Source: Thiosocius teredinicola (GTDB lineage Bacteria > Pseudomonadota > Gammaproteobacteria > Chromatiales > Chromatiaceae). Taken from it: a stretch of DNA of 64,000 nt. Below the pieces are notes generated by a model. That model was not told the origin of the DNA and ran no database searches. It saw nothing but the letters and a program-made list of their open reading frames with translations. Location of the stretch: contig NZ_CP019936.1 of the NCBI RefSeq assembly GCF_002009425.1, forward strand, positions 1,971,297 through 2,035,296, written 5' to 3'. Shown piece after piece: positions 48,041 to 57,242 of this stretch (the stretch's first letter is position 1; each line of letters begins with the position of its first letter). A program made the position numbers and the translations under genes.

Positions 48041-48064
48041 CCGGCCCCGTCTGCGCGGGGCCGG
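48041..48064. terminator. Hairpin downstream of the 48074 gene
   Basis: CCGGCCCCG-TCTGCG-CGGGGCCGG forms a perfect 9-bp stem about 10 bp past the - strand stop. No T-run is present, so termination here would be weak or Rho-assisted. Confidence 0.5.
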
Positions 48065-48073
48065 GGCTATCGC

Positions 48074-48565
48074 TCAGTCGCGGGATTTGCCGAAACCGAA
48101 GATCATGTGCAGCGACAACAGGGCGACGCCGAGCAACATGGCTCCGACCGTGACGCTGGTTACCGCCTTGGTCAGCAGCGCCTCGTGCGCGGCACCGCGC
48201 CCCATCGACGGCGACAACATAAACATGCTGAGCCACGCCAAGGCATAGAAGCTACCGATGCCGATCAGCACCGACGTCGTCATCTTCAACGTGCGCGACA
48301 TGTTGCTCAGCCCGGCCAGCACGATCATGCCGAGCGCGAAGGCGCCGACACCGGTGGCATGGAAGTGCGCCCGCTGGGCGTAGCGCCAGATCTTCGACTC
48401 GCTCTGGTCGTCATGCATGCCTGCATGTTGTGCCACGCCTTCTTTGATGTAGTCCTTGACCGCATCTTCGTTGGCGCCGAACACGACCCCCATACCGATG
48501 CCGAAGATCAGCGTCAGCATGGCCAGAATCGCGCCGATGCGGATAGCGTTGAAATCGTAGGTCAT
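48074..48565 (-). CDS. Uncharacterised four-helix membrane protein
   Basis: ATG at 48565 follows AAGGAGA and gives 163 residues. It has four membrane helices, including IGAILAMLTLIFGIGMGVVF. A periplasmic or cytoplasmic loop with HAGMHDDQSESKIWRYAQRA and AHFHATGVGAFALGM contains several His residues. The family is not recognised; His-rich loops may bind metal or heme. Confidence 0.6.
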   Translation of the reverse strand: MTYDFNAIRIGAILAMLTLIFGIGMGVVFGANEDAVKDYIKEGVAQHAGMHDDQSESKIWRYAQRAHFHATGVGAFALGMIVLAGLSNMSRTLKMTTSVLIGIGSFYALAWLSMFMLSPSMGRGAAHEALLTKAVTSVTVGAMLLGVALLSLHMIFGFGKSRD

Positions 48566-48882
48566 TCTCCTTGTCTCCCTTGAGTGTTGTAAGCGCGCCG
48601 ATGCTAGGCAGTGCAAATTAAGGGTTTCTTAGCGGCAATCGGCGATGCGACTTGGCGCACAGGTCGCGGTCCCAGTGCTGGTGCGTCGACCATCGATATC
48701 CCGCCAAGTTGGTGCAGGCTGGGCGCCCTCGCGAGCTACAAGTAGCGGTTTTTTCGAGAAGTTTTCTGGTGGTATGTCTGATGCATAGCCGAAGCGGTAT
48801 CGATGGTCGGGCTTGTGCTGATGCGTGCGGCGACAGTCGCCCGCCGCACAACGACCCAATAGTCACCCATGCAGGAAGGGGT

Positions 48883-49737
48883 ATGGCGAAAGTGTTTTTC
48901 AAAGAGCGGACCAAGGCCCTGGCCAGTGAAGTGGGGCAGCGGGTTTTCGAATGGACGCATCCATCGGCAACGCGTCGCCAGCGTGCCGTGGAGATCTGTC
49001 TCGTAGCGCTCAACCTGATGCAGGATCTGCAACTGCATCGCGGCCTGAGCGGTGCCGTGCTCGACGGCGAATCGGCGTTCAACAGCGAACTCGATGCCAC
49101 TGAACACAAGTTGCAGCGCTCGCTGTATGCCCTGGCCAGTCACTACGGCGAGAAACACCCGGTGTTTCGCAGCCCGCAGTGGCGCATCGTGCTCGGTCGT
49201 TGGGAGTCGCTGCGCAACAATTGGCGTGACCTTGATTTCTACACCAATCTCGAAGTGCATGGCGACGTCATCATCGGCATGGTGGGCATCCTCAAGGTGC
49301 TGGCAACAGACAATGCCAAGTTGCTCGGCGCTGAGAAGGCCGAGATCCTCAAGGAATGGCCGCGCCTGATGGAGCACCTGGGCATTCTTCGTGCCTGGGG
49401 CCTGCACCTGTTGGCACGCAACGGCGAAGCCGAAGAGCGCGTCATCAAGACGATGCAGGTGTCGCGTAGTGCAGCGGGCCAGATCATGAAAGACGTCGCC
49501 GACACGGTACCCGACCCATCGGCATTGTCGCTGACCCGCGACGCCCTGCTGCATGCGCGCGCAATCATCGAGAACCCGGGCAACGGCACGGAGCCGCAAT
49601 CGTACTATGCACAGATGACCGTGGTGATCGACCGCTGGTACGGCATGATCCGCGCCTGCCTACAGGTCGAAGATGAAACCCTGTATCCCTGGCAGAAACG
49701 TACGACCACGCAGAGCATGCCGGTGAAGGCCGGTTGA
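48883..49737 (+). CDS. NIT-like helical sensor protein
   Basis: The 284-residue cytoplasmic protein is helical. A segment LNLMQDLQLHRGLSGAVLDG resembles the nitrate/nitrite-sensing (NIT) domain core LQxERG. The region that follows fits the NIT domain's four-helix layout. No output domain (HAMP, kinase, GGDEF) is fused, which is unusual. ATG 48883 (MAKVFFKERTKALASEVG) follows GGAAGGGG. It stands alone, with a terminator after it. Confidence 0.6.
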   Translation: MAKVFFKERTKALASEVGQRVFEWTHPSATRRQRAVEICLVALNLMQDLQLHRGLSGAVLDGESAFNSELDATEHKLQRSLYALASHYGEKHPVFRSPQWRIVLGRWESLRNNWRDLDFYTNLEVHGDVIIGMVGILKVLATDNAKLLGAEKAEILKEWPRLMEHLGILRAWGLHLLARNGEAEERVIKTMQVSRSAAGQIMKDVADTVPDPSALSLTRDALLHARAIIENPGNGTEPQSYYAQMTVVIDRWYGMIRACLQVEDETLYPWQKRTTTQSMPVKAG

Positions 49738-49777
49738 ACTGATCTTCTCCTCTCCATTGCGACCTCCGAGGATATTT

Positions 49778-49804
49778 GACCGCCAACCCCGGCGGTCTTT
49801 CTTT
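49778..49804 (+). terminator. Terminator after the NIT-like gene
   Basis: GACCGCC-AACCCC-GGCGGTC forms a 7-bp stem followed by TTTCTTT, 40 bp after the stop codon. Confidence 0.85.
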
Positions 49805-49951
49805 GCAGGGGCAATCGCGGCAAAACGGACGTGCGTCAATGTACGCAGCCCGGTAGTTCCGCTACGCTTGTTTTATCCTTTCAGCGAGGGCATGCGTCCC
49901 GCTTCCGCCGCAACGGCATGGTAGCCAGCTTGCATTTCGGTCGACCAGAAC

Positions 49952-52777
49952 ATGAATAAGTCCTTGGATAATCTGCGCCGCGATGCCGGGTTCAGTGGCG
50001 CGAACGCCGAGTATATCGATCAACTCTATGAAGCCTTCCGTGATTCACCGGAGAGTGTCGCGCCTGAGTGGCGCAGCTTTTTCTACGGTTTCGAACAAGG
50101 GGCAGGCAGCAACGGGGCGCCGGGCACGGTCCCGACCCAGCCGGGCGTCATCGCCGACCCGCTGACCGGTGTCGAACGCCTGATCATGGCCTATCGCATG
50201 CTCGGCCACCTGCATGCCGATATCGATCCGCTCGGCCTGACGGAACGACCGCGGCCAAAAGAGCTGACACCCGAATACTACGGCCTCGACGAGCAGGCCC
50301 TGGCGCAGGAGATCGATGTCGTCTCGATCGATGCCGAGCGGCCATTGCCGGTCACCGAGGTGATCGATGCGCTGGAGCGTGTCTATTGCAGTACCGTCGC
50401 CAGCGAGCACATGCATATCTCGGCATCGGATGAACGCCGCTGGATCGAGCGCCGCCTCGAATCGACGCGCGGCTACTGGGCCGACCAACACAGCGCGGCG
50501 GTGCGTATCGATACGTTGCGCGATCTGACTGCCGCCGAAGGGCTCGAACGCTTCCTGCACCGTCGTTACGTCGGCCAGAAAAGGTTCTCGCTCGAAGGCG
50601 GCGATTCACTGATCCCGTTGCTCGACGAGATCGTGCAGGGCGGCGGTCAACGTGGGATCACGGATATCGTGATCGGCATGGCGCACCGCGGTCGCCTGAA
50701 CGTGCTGGTCAACCTGCTGGGCAAGGCGCCCAGCGAGTTGTTCTCCGAGTTCGAGGGGAGTCACGGCAGCGACCAGCGCAGCGGCTCGGGCGACGTGAAG
50801 TATCACCAGGGTTTCTATTCCAACATCCAAACGCCCGGCGGCCCGGTGCACCTGTCGTTGGCATTCAATCCTTCGCATCTCGAGATCGTCGGCCCGGTGA
50901 TCGAGGGCGGTTGTCGTGCGCGCCAGGACCGTCACGAAGAGGATGCGACCGATCTGGTCCTGCCGGTCATCGTGCATGGCGATGCGGCGTTCATCGGCCA
51001 GGGAGTGGTCACCGAAACGCTGAACCTGTCGAAGACGCCGGCTTACGGGACCGGCGGTACGCTGCACATCGTGGTCAACAACCAAATCGGCTTCACCACC
51101 AGTCATCCGCAGGAGGCGCGTTCGACGCTGTACTGCACTGAGGTCGCCAAGCTGATTCAGGCCCCGATCTTTCACGTCAACGCCGATGACCCGGACGCGG
51201 TACTGTTCGTCACCCGGCTTGCGCTCGACTACCGCCGGACTTTTCACAACGACGTGGTCATCGACCTGGTCTGCTACCGACGCCAGGGGCACAACGAAGC
51301 CGACGAACCGATGATGACGCAGCCGCAGATGTACCATCGTATCCGCAACATGGATACGACGCGCACCCTGTACGCCAAGCGCCTGGTCGAAGAAGGGCTG
51401 ATCGCCGCTACCGAGCCGGACAAGATGGCCGAGGCGTACCGCCAGTCGTTGGAGCACGGCAAGGTGGTGGTGCGGGAGTTTCTGCATGGCTCGCGGACCG
51501 GCTACGAGGCGCACTGGGAGCAGTACCTCAACGCCCGACCGGGCGACATGGTCAATACCCAGGTACCGATCGACCGCCTGCGCGAACTCGGCGAGCGTGC
51601 CATCCGCGTGCCGGATGGATTTGAGTTGCAGCGCGGCGTGGCGAAGGTCGTCGAAGAGCGGCATCGCATGCTCGCGGGCGAGCAGCCGCTCGACTGGGGT
51701 ATGGCCGAGATACTGGCCTATGCGACCCTGCTCAAGGAAGGACATGCGGTGCGGCTGTCGGGGCAGGACTCGATCCGCGGAACCTTCGCCCACCGCCATG
51801 CCGCCTATCACGATCAAAACAACTTCGAGACGCATATTCCGTTAACCGAGCTGTTCGAAGGACAGCCACGTTTCGAGGTCATCAACTCGATTCTGTCTGA
51901 ACTTGCGGTACTGGGTTTCGAGTACGGCTACGCGACCTCGATGCCCAACACCCTGGTGATCTGGGAGGCGCAGTTCGGCGACTTTGCCAACGGTGCGCAG
52001 ATGGTCATCGACCAGTTCATCGCCAGCGGTTACCTGAAATGGGAGCGCCTGTGTCAGTTGACCTTGTTCCTGCCGCACGGCTTCGAAGGTCAGGGGCCGG
52101 AGCATTCTTCGGCGCGCCTCGAACGTTTCCTGCAGTTGTGCGCCGAACTCAATATGCGCGTCTGGGTACCGACCACGCCGGCGCAGTTCTTCCATCTGCT
52201 GCGTGACCAGATCAAGCGGCGTTTTCGCCGACCGTTGGTTGTTATGACGCCGAAGAGCCTGTTGCGTCATCCGCTGTCCAAGTCGTCGCTGGATGCCCTG
52301 AGCAATGGAGCGCTGGCCGTCGTGCAGCCCGAGATCGATGATCTCGAATCGGGCAGGGTGCGACGGGTGGTGCTGTGCAGCGGCAAGGTGTATTTCGATC
52401 TGCTGGTCGAACGGCGCGAACGCGGCGCGGACGACATCGCGATCATGCGGGTTGAGCAGTTGTACCCGTTTCCGCGCCGTCGTCTCGGCGAGTTGCTGTC
52501 GAAGTACGCCAAGGCGCAGGAGATCGTCTGGTGCCAGGAAGAGCCACGTAACCAGGGCGCCTGGTATCAGATTCAGCATCACCTGCGTGTGCTTACGCGC
52601 GACGACCAGACCCTGGGTTATGCCGGTCGTGCGCCTTCTGCATCGCCGGCCTGCGGTAATGCAGCCCTGCACCGTATGCAGCAGCAGGCGCTGGTCGAGG
52701 CGGCCTTGTCCGATGAGCCGGTAGAAGATCCTGGTGAACGTCTGGACGATACCGACGAGCATCACCTGAACTGGTAG
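49952..52777 (+). CDS. sucA: 2-oxoglutarate dehydrogenase E1 component
   Basis: SucA is the thiamine-diphosphate E1 subunit of the 2-oxoglutarate dehydrogenase complex. The 941-residue protein opens with the expected E1 N-terminal helix (GANAEYIDQLYEAFRDSPES). It has the E1 core segments IVIGMAHRGRLNVLVNLLGK and VVNNQIGFTTSHPQEARSTL. The ThDP-binding region contains NADDPDAV. Length matches E. coli SucA (933). Uncommonly, sucB and lpd do not follow; the next gene is an unknown small protein. No clear ribosome-binding site is visible. Confidence 0.97.
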   Translation: MNKSLDNLRRDAGFSGANAEYIDQLYEAFRDSPESVAPEWRSFFYGFEQGAGSNGAPGTVPTQPGVIADPLTGVERLIMAYRMLGHLHADIDPLGLTERPRPKELTPEYYGLDEQALAQEIDVVSIDAERPLPVTEVIDALERVYCSTVASEHMHISASDERRWIERRLESTRGYWADQHSAAVRIDTLRDLTAAEGLERFLHRRYVGQKRFSLEGGDSLIPLLDEIVQGGGQRGITDIVIGMAHRGRLNVLVNLLGKAPSELFSEFEGSHGSDQRSGSGDVKYHQGFYSNIQTPGGPVHLSLAFNPSHLEIVGPVIEGGCRARQDRHEEDATDLVLPVIVHGDAAFIGQGVVTETLNLSKTPAYGTGGTLHIVVNNQIGFTTSHPQEARSTLYCTEVAKLIQAPIFHVNADDPDAVLFVTRLALDYRRTFHNDVVIDLVCYRRQGHNEADEPMMTQPQMYHRIRNMDTTRTLYAKRLVEEGLIAATEPDKMAEAYRQSLEHGKVVVREFLHGSRTGYEAHWEQYLNARPGDMVNTQVPIDRLRELGERAIRVPDGFELQRGVAKVVEERHRMLAGEQPLDWGMAEILAYATLLKEGHAVRLSGQDSIRGTFAHRHAAYHDQNNFETHIPLTELFEGQPRFEVINSILSELAVLGFEYGYATSMPNTLVIWEAQFGDFANGAQMVIDQFIASGYLKWERLCQLTLFLPHGFEGQGPEHSSARLERFLQLCAELNMRVWVPTTPAQFFHLLRDQIKRRFRRPLVVMTPKSLLRHPLSKSSLDALSNGALAVVQPEIDDLESGRVRRVVLCSGKVYFDLLVERRERGADDIAIMRVEQLYPFPRRRLGELLSKYAKAQEIVWCQEEPRNQGAWYQIQHHLRVLTRDDQTLGYAGRAPSASPACGNAALHRMQQQALVEAALSDEPVEDPGERLDDTDEHHLNW

Positions 52778-52802
52778 CCGTCGGCAGCACTTGTGCGATT
52801 CA

Positions 52803-52825
52803 CGACAAGGCCTCGGGTCTTGTCG
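52803..52825 (+). terminator. Hairpin downstream of sucA
   Basis: CGACAAG-GCCTCGGGT-CTTGTCG forms a 7-bp stem starting 26 bp after the sucA stop. There is no clear T-run. It suggests sucA is transcribed alone. Confidence 0.5.
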
Positions 52826-52971
52826 CAGTTATTGCGTGACGAGCGGACGCGAATCCCCGCCAAATCAACACCTTGGAGATCGGCATAGCGCTTGCTTCGT
52901 GCTCAGGCATTGAATCCCGTGCTGCCTGCGGTGCGCGTTCGGGCCGAACGTGCGCCGCACTAGGAAATGTG

Positions 52972-53334
52972 ATGAACCCAGACACTGTTGGCCGGTGGGT
53001 GGCCGAACACCCCTTGACCCCGATCCATGTCGACTGTGCAACCACCGTGATGCTCAAGATTCTCGACGGCAAGTGCAAGATGTATCCCGAAGAGAAGATC
53101 GTCATGACCTTGCTCTACGACCAGGTCAAAGGGTTGTGCGGCGAATTGTTCGACGATGGTATGCATCGGCTGATCGCAGAGGCACGCGGCAATCTCAACG
53201 ACGAGATGCGCAACCGGATCTATGAAAAGCGCGTGCTGGCCGAGACCGTGTTGTCACGACCGGTCATGAAAGGTTTCAAGGCCTCGATCCGTCAGCAGGG
53301 CTTGTTCGACCAACTGCCGGAGCGGACCACCTGA
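52972..53334 (+). CDS. Uncharacterised protein coupled to a Rieske ferredoxin
   Basis: The start ATG 52972 follows AGGAAATG and gives a 120-residue protein. It has several charged helices and three cysteines: HVDCATTVMLKILDGKCKMY and GLCGELFDDGM. The C-terminal part contains RPVMKGFKASIRQQGLFDQL. No family is recognised. Its stop codon TGA overlaps the next gene's ATG (TGATG), so it is translationally coupled to the Rieske protein. A role with that electron carrier is plausible. Confidence 0.65.
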   Translation: MNPDTVGRWVAEHPLTPIHVDCATTVMLKILDGKCKMYPEEKIVMTLLYDQVKGLCGELFDDGMHRLIAEARGNLNDEMRNRIYEKRVLAETVLSRPVMKGFKASIRQQGLFDQLPERTT

Positions 53335-53705
53335 TGCGCGGCGAACCGCAACCGGTGTGCGCATCGAGCGCGCTGGCCAATAACAGCTACGTCGGCTTTG
53401 ACGTGGTGTATCGCGGTGAGGCACGCAAAGCGATCGTCGTCCGCCATCAGGGGGTCGCCTACGCCTACTTGAATCAGTGCGTGCACATGCCCAGAACACT
53501 CGATTGCGAGCAGTGCAATGTATTCGACGAGTCGGGCAGGTACATCCGCTGCACGATGCATGGCCTGATCTACGAACCGGACACCGGGATGTGCCGCAGC
53601 GATATCTGCGCCGGCGAGTCGTTGACTGCGCTGAAGATCGACGAGCGCGACGGCACCATCTTTCTGATCGAGAAACACGGACGCTGCCATATCACACCGG
53701 CCTGA
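53334..53705 (+). CDS. Rieske [2Fe-2S] ferredoxin-type protein
   Basis: The 123-residue protein has the Rieske cluster ligands: CVH in YLNQCVHMPRTLDCEQCNVF, then CTMHG in YIRCTMHGLIYEPDTG. The layout matches soluble Rieske ferredoxins and the ferredoxin-like subunits of dioxygenases. No oxygenase gene lies nearby. It starts by TGATG overlap with the unknown gene upstream. It likely carries electrons in the cytoplasm. Confidence 0.9.
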   Translation: MRGEPQPVCASSALANNSYVGFDVVYRGEARKAIVVRHQGVAYAYLNQCVHMPRTLDCEQCNVFDESGRYIRCTMHGLIYEPDTGMCRSDICAGESLTALKIDERDGTIFLIEKHGRCHITPA

Positions 53706-53900
53706 CTGCGCACGGGGATTGTAAGGATTGCGACAATCGCCGGGCGTCGGCCTGCTTTGTCGCCGCACGTGCCCGATCGCTGACCCGCGCAAGCATTTGA
53801 AATCAACAGCTTGGCAGCTCGCTTCTGAGCTGGTTCGGTAATTGCAACGACGTGCTTAGGGAGCATATGGCTCCTCGTACCAAGCAACTCGGAGCACTTC

Positions 53901-54479
53901 ATGAAGCAGGTCGGGATCTTTTTCGGAACGGACTCGGGTACGACTCGGCTGATCGCCAAGAAAATCGCCAAGAATCTCAAGAAGCGTCTCGGTGACGATG
54001 CGGTCGCCAAGCCGATCAACATCAACCGCGTCGGTATCGACGACCTGCTCGGCTGCGATAGCCTGATCCTGGGCACGCCGACCTACGGCAAAGGTGTGTT
54101 GCCGGGCAAGCCGAATCGCAACACCGAAGAAAGCTGGTTTGAATTCCTGCCGCAACTGACCGCCGCCGACCTGTCGGGTAGAACGGTGGCGCTCTACGGC
54201 CTGGGTGACCAGGAGAGTTACCCGGAACACTTCGTCGATGGACTGCGTGATCTTTACGATGTCGTTACCGCGAGCGGCGCCGACGTCATCGGTGCATGGG
54301 ATGCGGGCGACTACGAATTCGAAACATCGCGCGCCGTGATCGACGGGCGCTTTGTCGGGCTGGTGCTGGATCAGCACCTGCAGCATCTGAAGACCGACGA
54401 ACGTATCGATACCTGGCTCGACCAGATCGTCGATGAGCTTTTCGCCGGTGATGTCACACCGGTTCGTGCCAATGCCTGA
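53901..54479 (+). CDS. Flavodoxin, long-chain
   Basis: The 192-residue protein begins MKQVGIFFGTDSGTTRLIAK, the FMN phosphate-binding loop of flavodoxins. The ring-binding segments are LILGTPTYGKGVL and LYGLGDQESYPEHFVDGLRD. It belongs to the long-chain FldA/NifF type. GGAG lies about 7 bp before the start. It follows the Rieske gene and precedes a DUF3144 gene. A role in electron transfer is clear; its redox partners are not. Confidence 0.93.
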   Translation: MKQVGIFFGTDSGTTRLIAKKIAKNLKKRLGDDAVAKPININRVGIDDLLGCDSLILGTPTYGKGVLPGKPNRNTEESWFEFLPQLTAADLSGRTVALYGLGDQESYPEHFVDGLRDLYDVVTASGADVIGAWDAGDYEFETSRAVIDGRFVGLVLDQHLQHLKTDERIDTWLDQIVDELFAGDVTPVRANA

Positions 54480-54490
54480 GGTTGTTCCAA

Positions 54491-54736
54491 ATGCAAGAAG
54501 AAGTCTTTCACGAAGTCGCCGATGAATTCATCAATCTCGCCAATCAACTCAGCGAGGATTGGGCGGTGCCGATGCTTAGTGCAGCCTTTATGTATGCCGC
54601 CGCCCGCTACAACGCTTTCAATGCCGTGGATGGCACCGACGACAACGACACGCGCAGTCGCGCGGTGAATTTTCTTTGCGATCAATACCGCAAGATGTTG
54701 GAAGAAAACCTGGCGGAACTCGCTGCCTCACACTGA
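54491..54736 (+). CDS. DUF3144-family protein
   Basis: The 81-residue protein matches DUF3144: EEVFHEVADEFINLANQLSE, then PMLSAAFMYAAARYNAFNAV and RKMLEENLAEL. Function is unknown. It starts 11 bp after the flavodoxin stop, so the two are probably one transcript. Confidence 0.9.
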   Translation: MQEEVFHEVADEFINLANQLSEDWAVPMLSAAFMYAAARYNAFNAVDGTDDNDTRSRAVNFLCDQYRKMLEENLAELAASH

Positions 54737-54774
54737 GCGCAATCGAAGCTACAATTGACACGCTGGCAAACCGG

Positions 54775-54814
54775 CCGGGTTGAACAACCCGGCTGCGCCG
54801 ATTGGCCGGCGCAG
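54775..54814 (+). other. Tandem hairpins after DUF3144 gene
   Basis: CCGGGTT-GAAC-AACCCGG (54775-54792) and CTGCGCC-GATTGGCC-GGCGCAG (54793-54814) are adjacent stem-loops. They lie between the DUF3144 gene and the next small gene. No T-run follows, so they may be processing or stabilising structures. Confidence 0.5.
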
Positions 54815-54846
54815 GACGACAACGGTTGATGGTCCAGGGGTAGCGG

Positions 54847-55089
54847 ATGTCCATAGATCATAAACACGCACTTGAACTGGCACGCGTGGGCAAGTGGGAT
54901 GAAGCCCATCGCTTGGTGCAACAGGCGTCAGACCGGTCGTCATGTCTCGTGCACGGCTACCTGCATCGCGCCGAGGGCGATATGGGAAACGCCTCATATT
55001 GGTACCAGCGCGCCGGCGAGGAGATGCCGGAGAATTCGTTGCAGGCCGAGTGGCAACGCCTTTACGGCTTGATGGATAACGCACGCTAG
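54847..55089 (+). CDS. Small conserved-type protein, TPR-like
   Basis: The 80-residue protein starts at ATG 54847 behind AGGGG. It has two TPR-like helices (HALELARVGKWDEAHRLVQQ) and a later segment HGYLHRAEGDMGNASYWYQR. A widespread small bacterial protein with the same pattern (L.R.EGD..NA.YWY.RAG) is known, but its function is not. It is a single short gene. Confidence 0.7.
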   Translation: MSIDHKHALELARVGKWDEAHRLVQQASDRSSCLVHGYLHRAEGDMGNASYWYQRAGEEMPENSLQAEWQRLYGLMDNAR

Positions 55090-55265
55090 CGCAAACCTTA
55101 ACGCTTTCTTGCATTGCCACCCTGAATGTCATGTTTTTACCTTGGGAGCGTCGTTCCTTAGCATGGCCTGTGCTTGTCGCTATCCCGGTTGCGCTGCGAT
55201 ATCCTTCGACCCGTCGAGATGGTCTGCGCCAAAAGGATTGGCGCGCAAAACGGAAAGGAGTTCCA

Positions 55266-55673
55266 GTGGATTACCGAGATCGCCGGGGGCAATCCCCGCA
55301 TGCACACGCCGATCGTTTGCCCCAACTCGAAAACCGCGTCGATCTAGAATACCTGCTACTGCATGGCGGCCTCGAAATCGGCTGGGCGGTCGGCCTGCGT
55401 ATCTGGTGGAGCATCGCCTGGCGCACGGTGGTGGTTACCCTGTTGTCGGTATTGGCCGTCGGATCGATGGCGGCAACCTATTTGAATTACGTGGGCGGTG
55501 AATGGCCGATCAGCGCGATCATCAACACCCTGATGCTTCTGTTCAGCGTGCCGGCCGGGATCTGGGCGGTGAAGTCGGTGCTGAACAAAGATTTTCGCGA
55601 CTACCGCCTGCTGTTACTGCCTTCGCATCGCTTGCTGATCGAGCGTGAGCGTTCGGCGAGCGACCGTCGTTAG
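55266..55673 (+). CDS. Uncharacterised membrane protein
   Basis: GTG 55266 is chosen because a strong AAAGGAG site lies just upstream. The 135-residue product has two membrane helices (TVVVTLLSVLAVGSMAATYL and INTLMLLFSVPAGIWAVKSV). It is flanked by charged N- and C-terminal regions. No family is recognised. A longer start at 55131 would add 45 poorly supported residues. Confidence 0.55.
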   Translation: MDYRDRRGQSPHAHADRLPQLENRVDLEYLLLHGGLEIGWAVGLRIWWSIAWRTVVVTLLSVLAVGSMAATYLNYVGGEWPISAIINTLMLLFSVPAGIWAVKSVLNKDFRDYRLLLLPSHRLLIERERSASDRR

Positions 55674-55817
55674 CCGGCCGGCCGGGTACCGCGCCGACCA
55701 CGTATCTAAACGTCGGCAATTACGACGGTGTTTTCGGGGTATGCTTGCCTTTCGTTCTGCCAGAATAAGGTTGGCCGCGCGAGAGTCGCGGTCAACACAC
55801 AACGCGGAGAGCAGGCC

Positions 55818-56309
55818 ATGCCGGAGCGGTGGTTACAAGTCAAAGGCGACCCGTCGGTCAGGGCGTTTCTGTTTGAGCAGACGCGCGCTCAGAGCCTGTT
55901 CGATGAGCAGCTCGACAGTGTGTTTGGCATCATGCACCAGTTGTTCGTCGACAAGGGTGCCTATCACGTCAAGGCGCACTTCTCGTCGTCGCAATTGACC
56001 TGCTGGTTCTACGACGACCCCTACAGCTACCGGGTCTATGTGCGTGAGGAGGTGTTCGACGACCACTTCCTCCCTTCGTTGCCAAGCCTGTCGTACGAGG
56101 GCCGTAAACCGCGCATCGCAATCGCCGACCTCGACCGCGTTCTCGCTGAGTTCAAGCGCCTGCGCCTGACGGACGAACAGATCTACCTGCGCAGCGCGTC
56201 GATCAATCGCATCAATGGCATGATCGGCATGACCTTCTCGTGTGACGGCAGCCATTACATCGACAGTGAAAACTTCTTCCGCCGCCTCGACTGTTTCGGC
56301 AACGAGTAG
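55818..56309 (+). CDS. Uncharacterised cytoplasmic protein
   Basis: ATG 55818 gives a 163-residue soluble protein beginning MPERWLQVKGDPSVRAFLFE. It contains two aromatic-rich segments (QLTCWFYDDPYSYRVYVREE and IGMTFSCDGSHYIDSENFFR). No signal peptide or membrane helix is seen. It is not a family I recognise. CGGAGAG precedes the start. Confidence 0.55.
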   Translation: MPERWLQVKGDPSVRAFLFEQTRAQSLFDEQLDSVFGIMHQLFVDKGAYHVKAHFSSSQLTCWFYDDPYSYRVYVREEVFDDHFLPSLPSLSYEGRKPRIAIADLDRVLAEFKRLRLTDEQIYLRSASINRINGMIGMTFSCDGSHYIDSENFFRRLDCFGNE

Positions 56310-56436
56310 ACTCGGCGTCCGGCCCGGCGGCGTTGCGCCGGCGCGCTCTCGCACAATCGGCGATCTCTGCTAGCTTTCAATAACCACCGCCATTTCTCTA
56401 TCGAACCGACAGGCGGTGGATTATCGGAGGAGAGTA

Positions 56437-57018
56437 ATGAGTAAGATCGTAGACGAAGTAATGACCGCCAATGCCGAATACGTGTCGAGTTTCGGCGACA
56501 AGGGCAACCTGGCGATGCCGCCTGCCCGACATTTCGCCATTCTCACCTGTATGGATGCGCGACTCGACCCAGCCAAGTACGCGGGCCTGGCCGAGGGCGA
56601 TGCGCACGTCATCCGCAATGCCGGGGGACGCGCCAGCGATGACGCCATCCGCTCGCTGGTGATCTCGTACAAGCTGCTCGGTACCAAGGAGTGGTTTGTG
56701 GTTCACCACACCGATTGTGGCATGGAGACTTTCACCAACGACGTGATGGGCGATCTGCTGGCCAGCAGCCTGAAGACATCGACGGTCGACGCCAGCGGCT
56801 GGCACGATAGCGGCAACGGTGAGGGCACGACCGACGGCAAGTTTATCCAATGGCTGACGATCAGCAATCTCGCGCAGAGCGTGGTCGACGACGTGAAACG
56901 CATCCGCAACAGTCCGATGGTGCCGCAAGAGATTCCAATCTACGGGTACGTTTACGACTGCAAGACCGGCAAGTTGAACGAGGTCGCAGAGGCGACGGCC
57001 GCGGGTCGTCCGAGCTGA
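56437..57018 (+). CDS. Beta-carbonic anhydrase
   Basis: The enzyme interconverts CO2 and bicarbonate. ATG 56437 follows a strong GGAGGAG site and gives 193 residues. The zinc ligands and gate of the beta class are present: Cys38-Met-Asp40-Ala-Arg42 ([10 protein letters not shown]), His91 and Cys94 in VVHHTDCGM. The [20 protein letters not shown] segment is typical of the Rv1284/cab type. It is a single gene. Confidence 0.93.
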   Translation: MSKIVDEVMTANAEYVSSFGDKGNLAMPPARHFAILTCMDARLDPAKYAGLAEGDAHVIRNAGGRASDDAIRSLVISYKLLGTKEWFVVHHTDCGMETFTNDVMGDLLASSLKTSTVDASGWHDSGNGEGTTDGKFIQWLTISNLAQSVVDDVKRIRNSPMVPQEIPIYGYVYDCKTGKLNEVAEATAAGRPS

Positions 57019-57242
57019 GTCATCATCTGAACGATATGTCTGGCGGCAGGGAAGCCGCGAATCCGGGTCACTCGTCTTCTCTTTACCTTGCAAACCGTGC
57101 GGCCATAAAGGCGCCCGATCGATTCATTTGTCTCCGACGCCGGCGAACCATCGCAGCCCCTGCCGGTCCCATCTTCTAATGCCGCCGGTGCGCTATAGTC
57201 CGTGCCTGGTCAATACCAATAACGAGCTGGTCGAGGCGCCAC

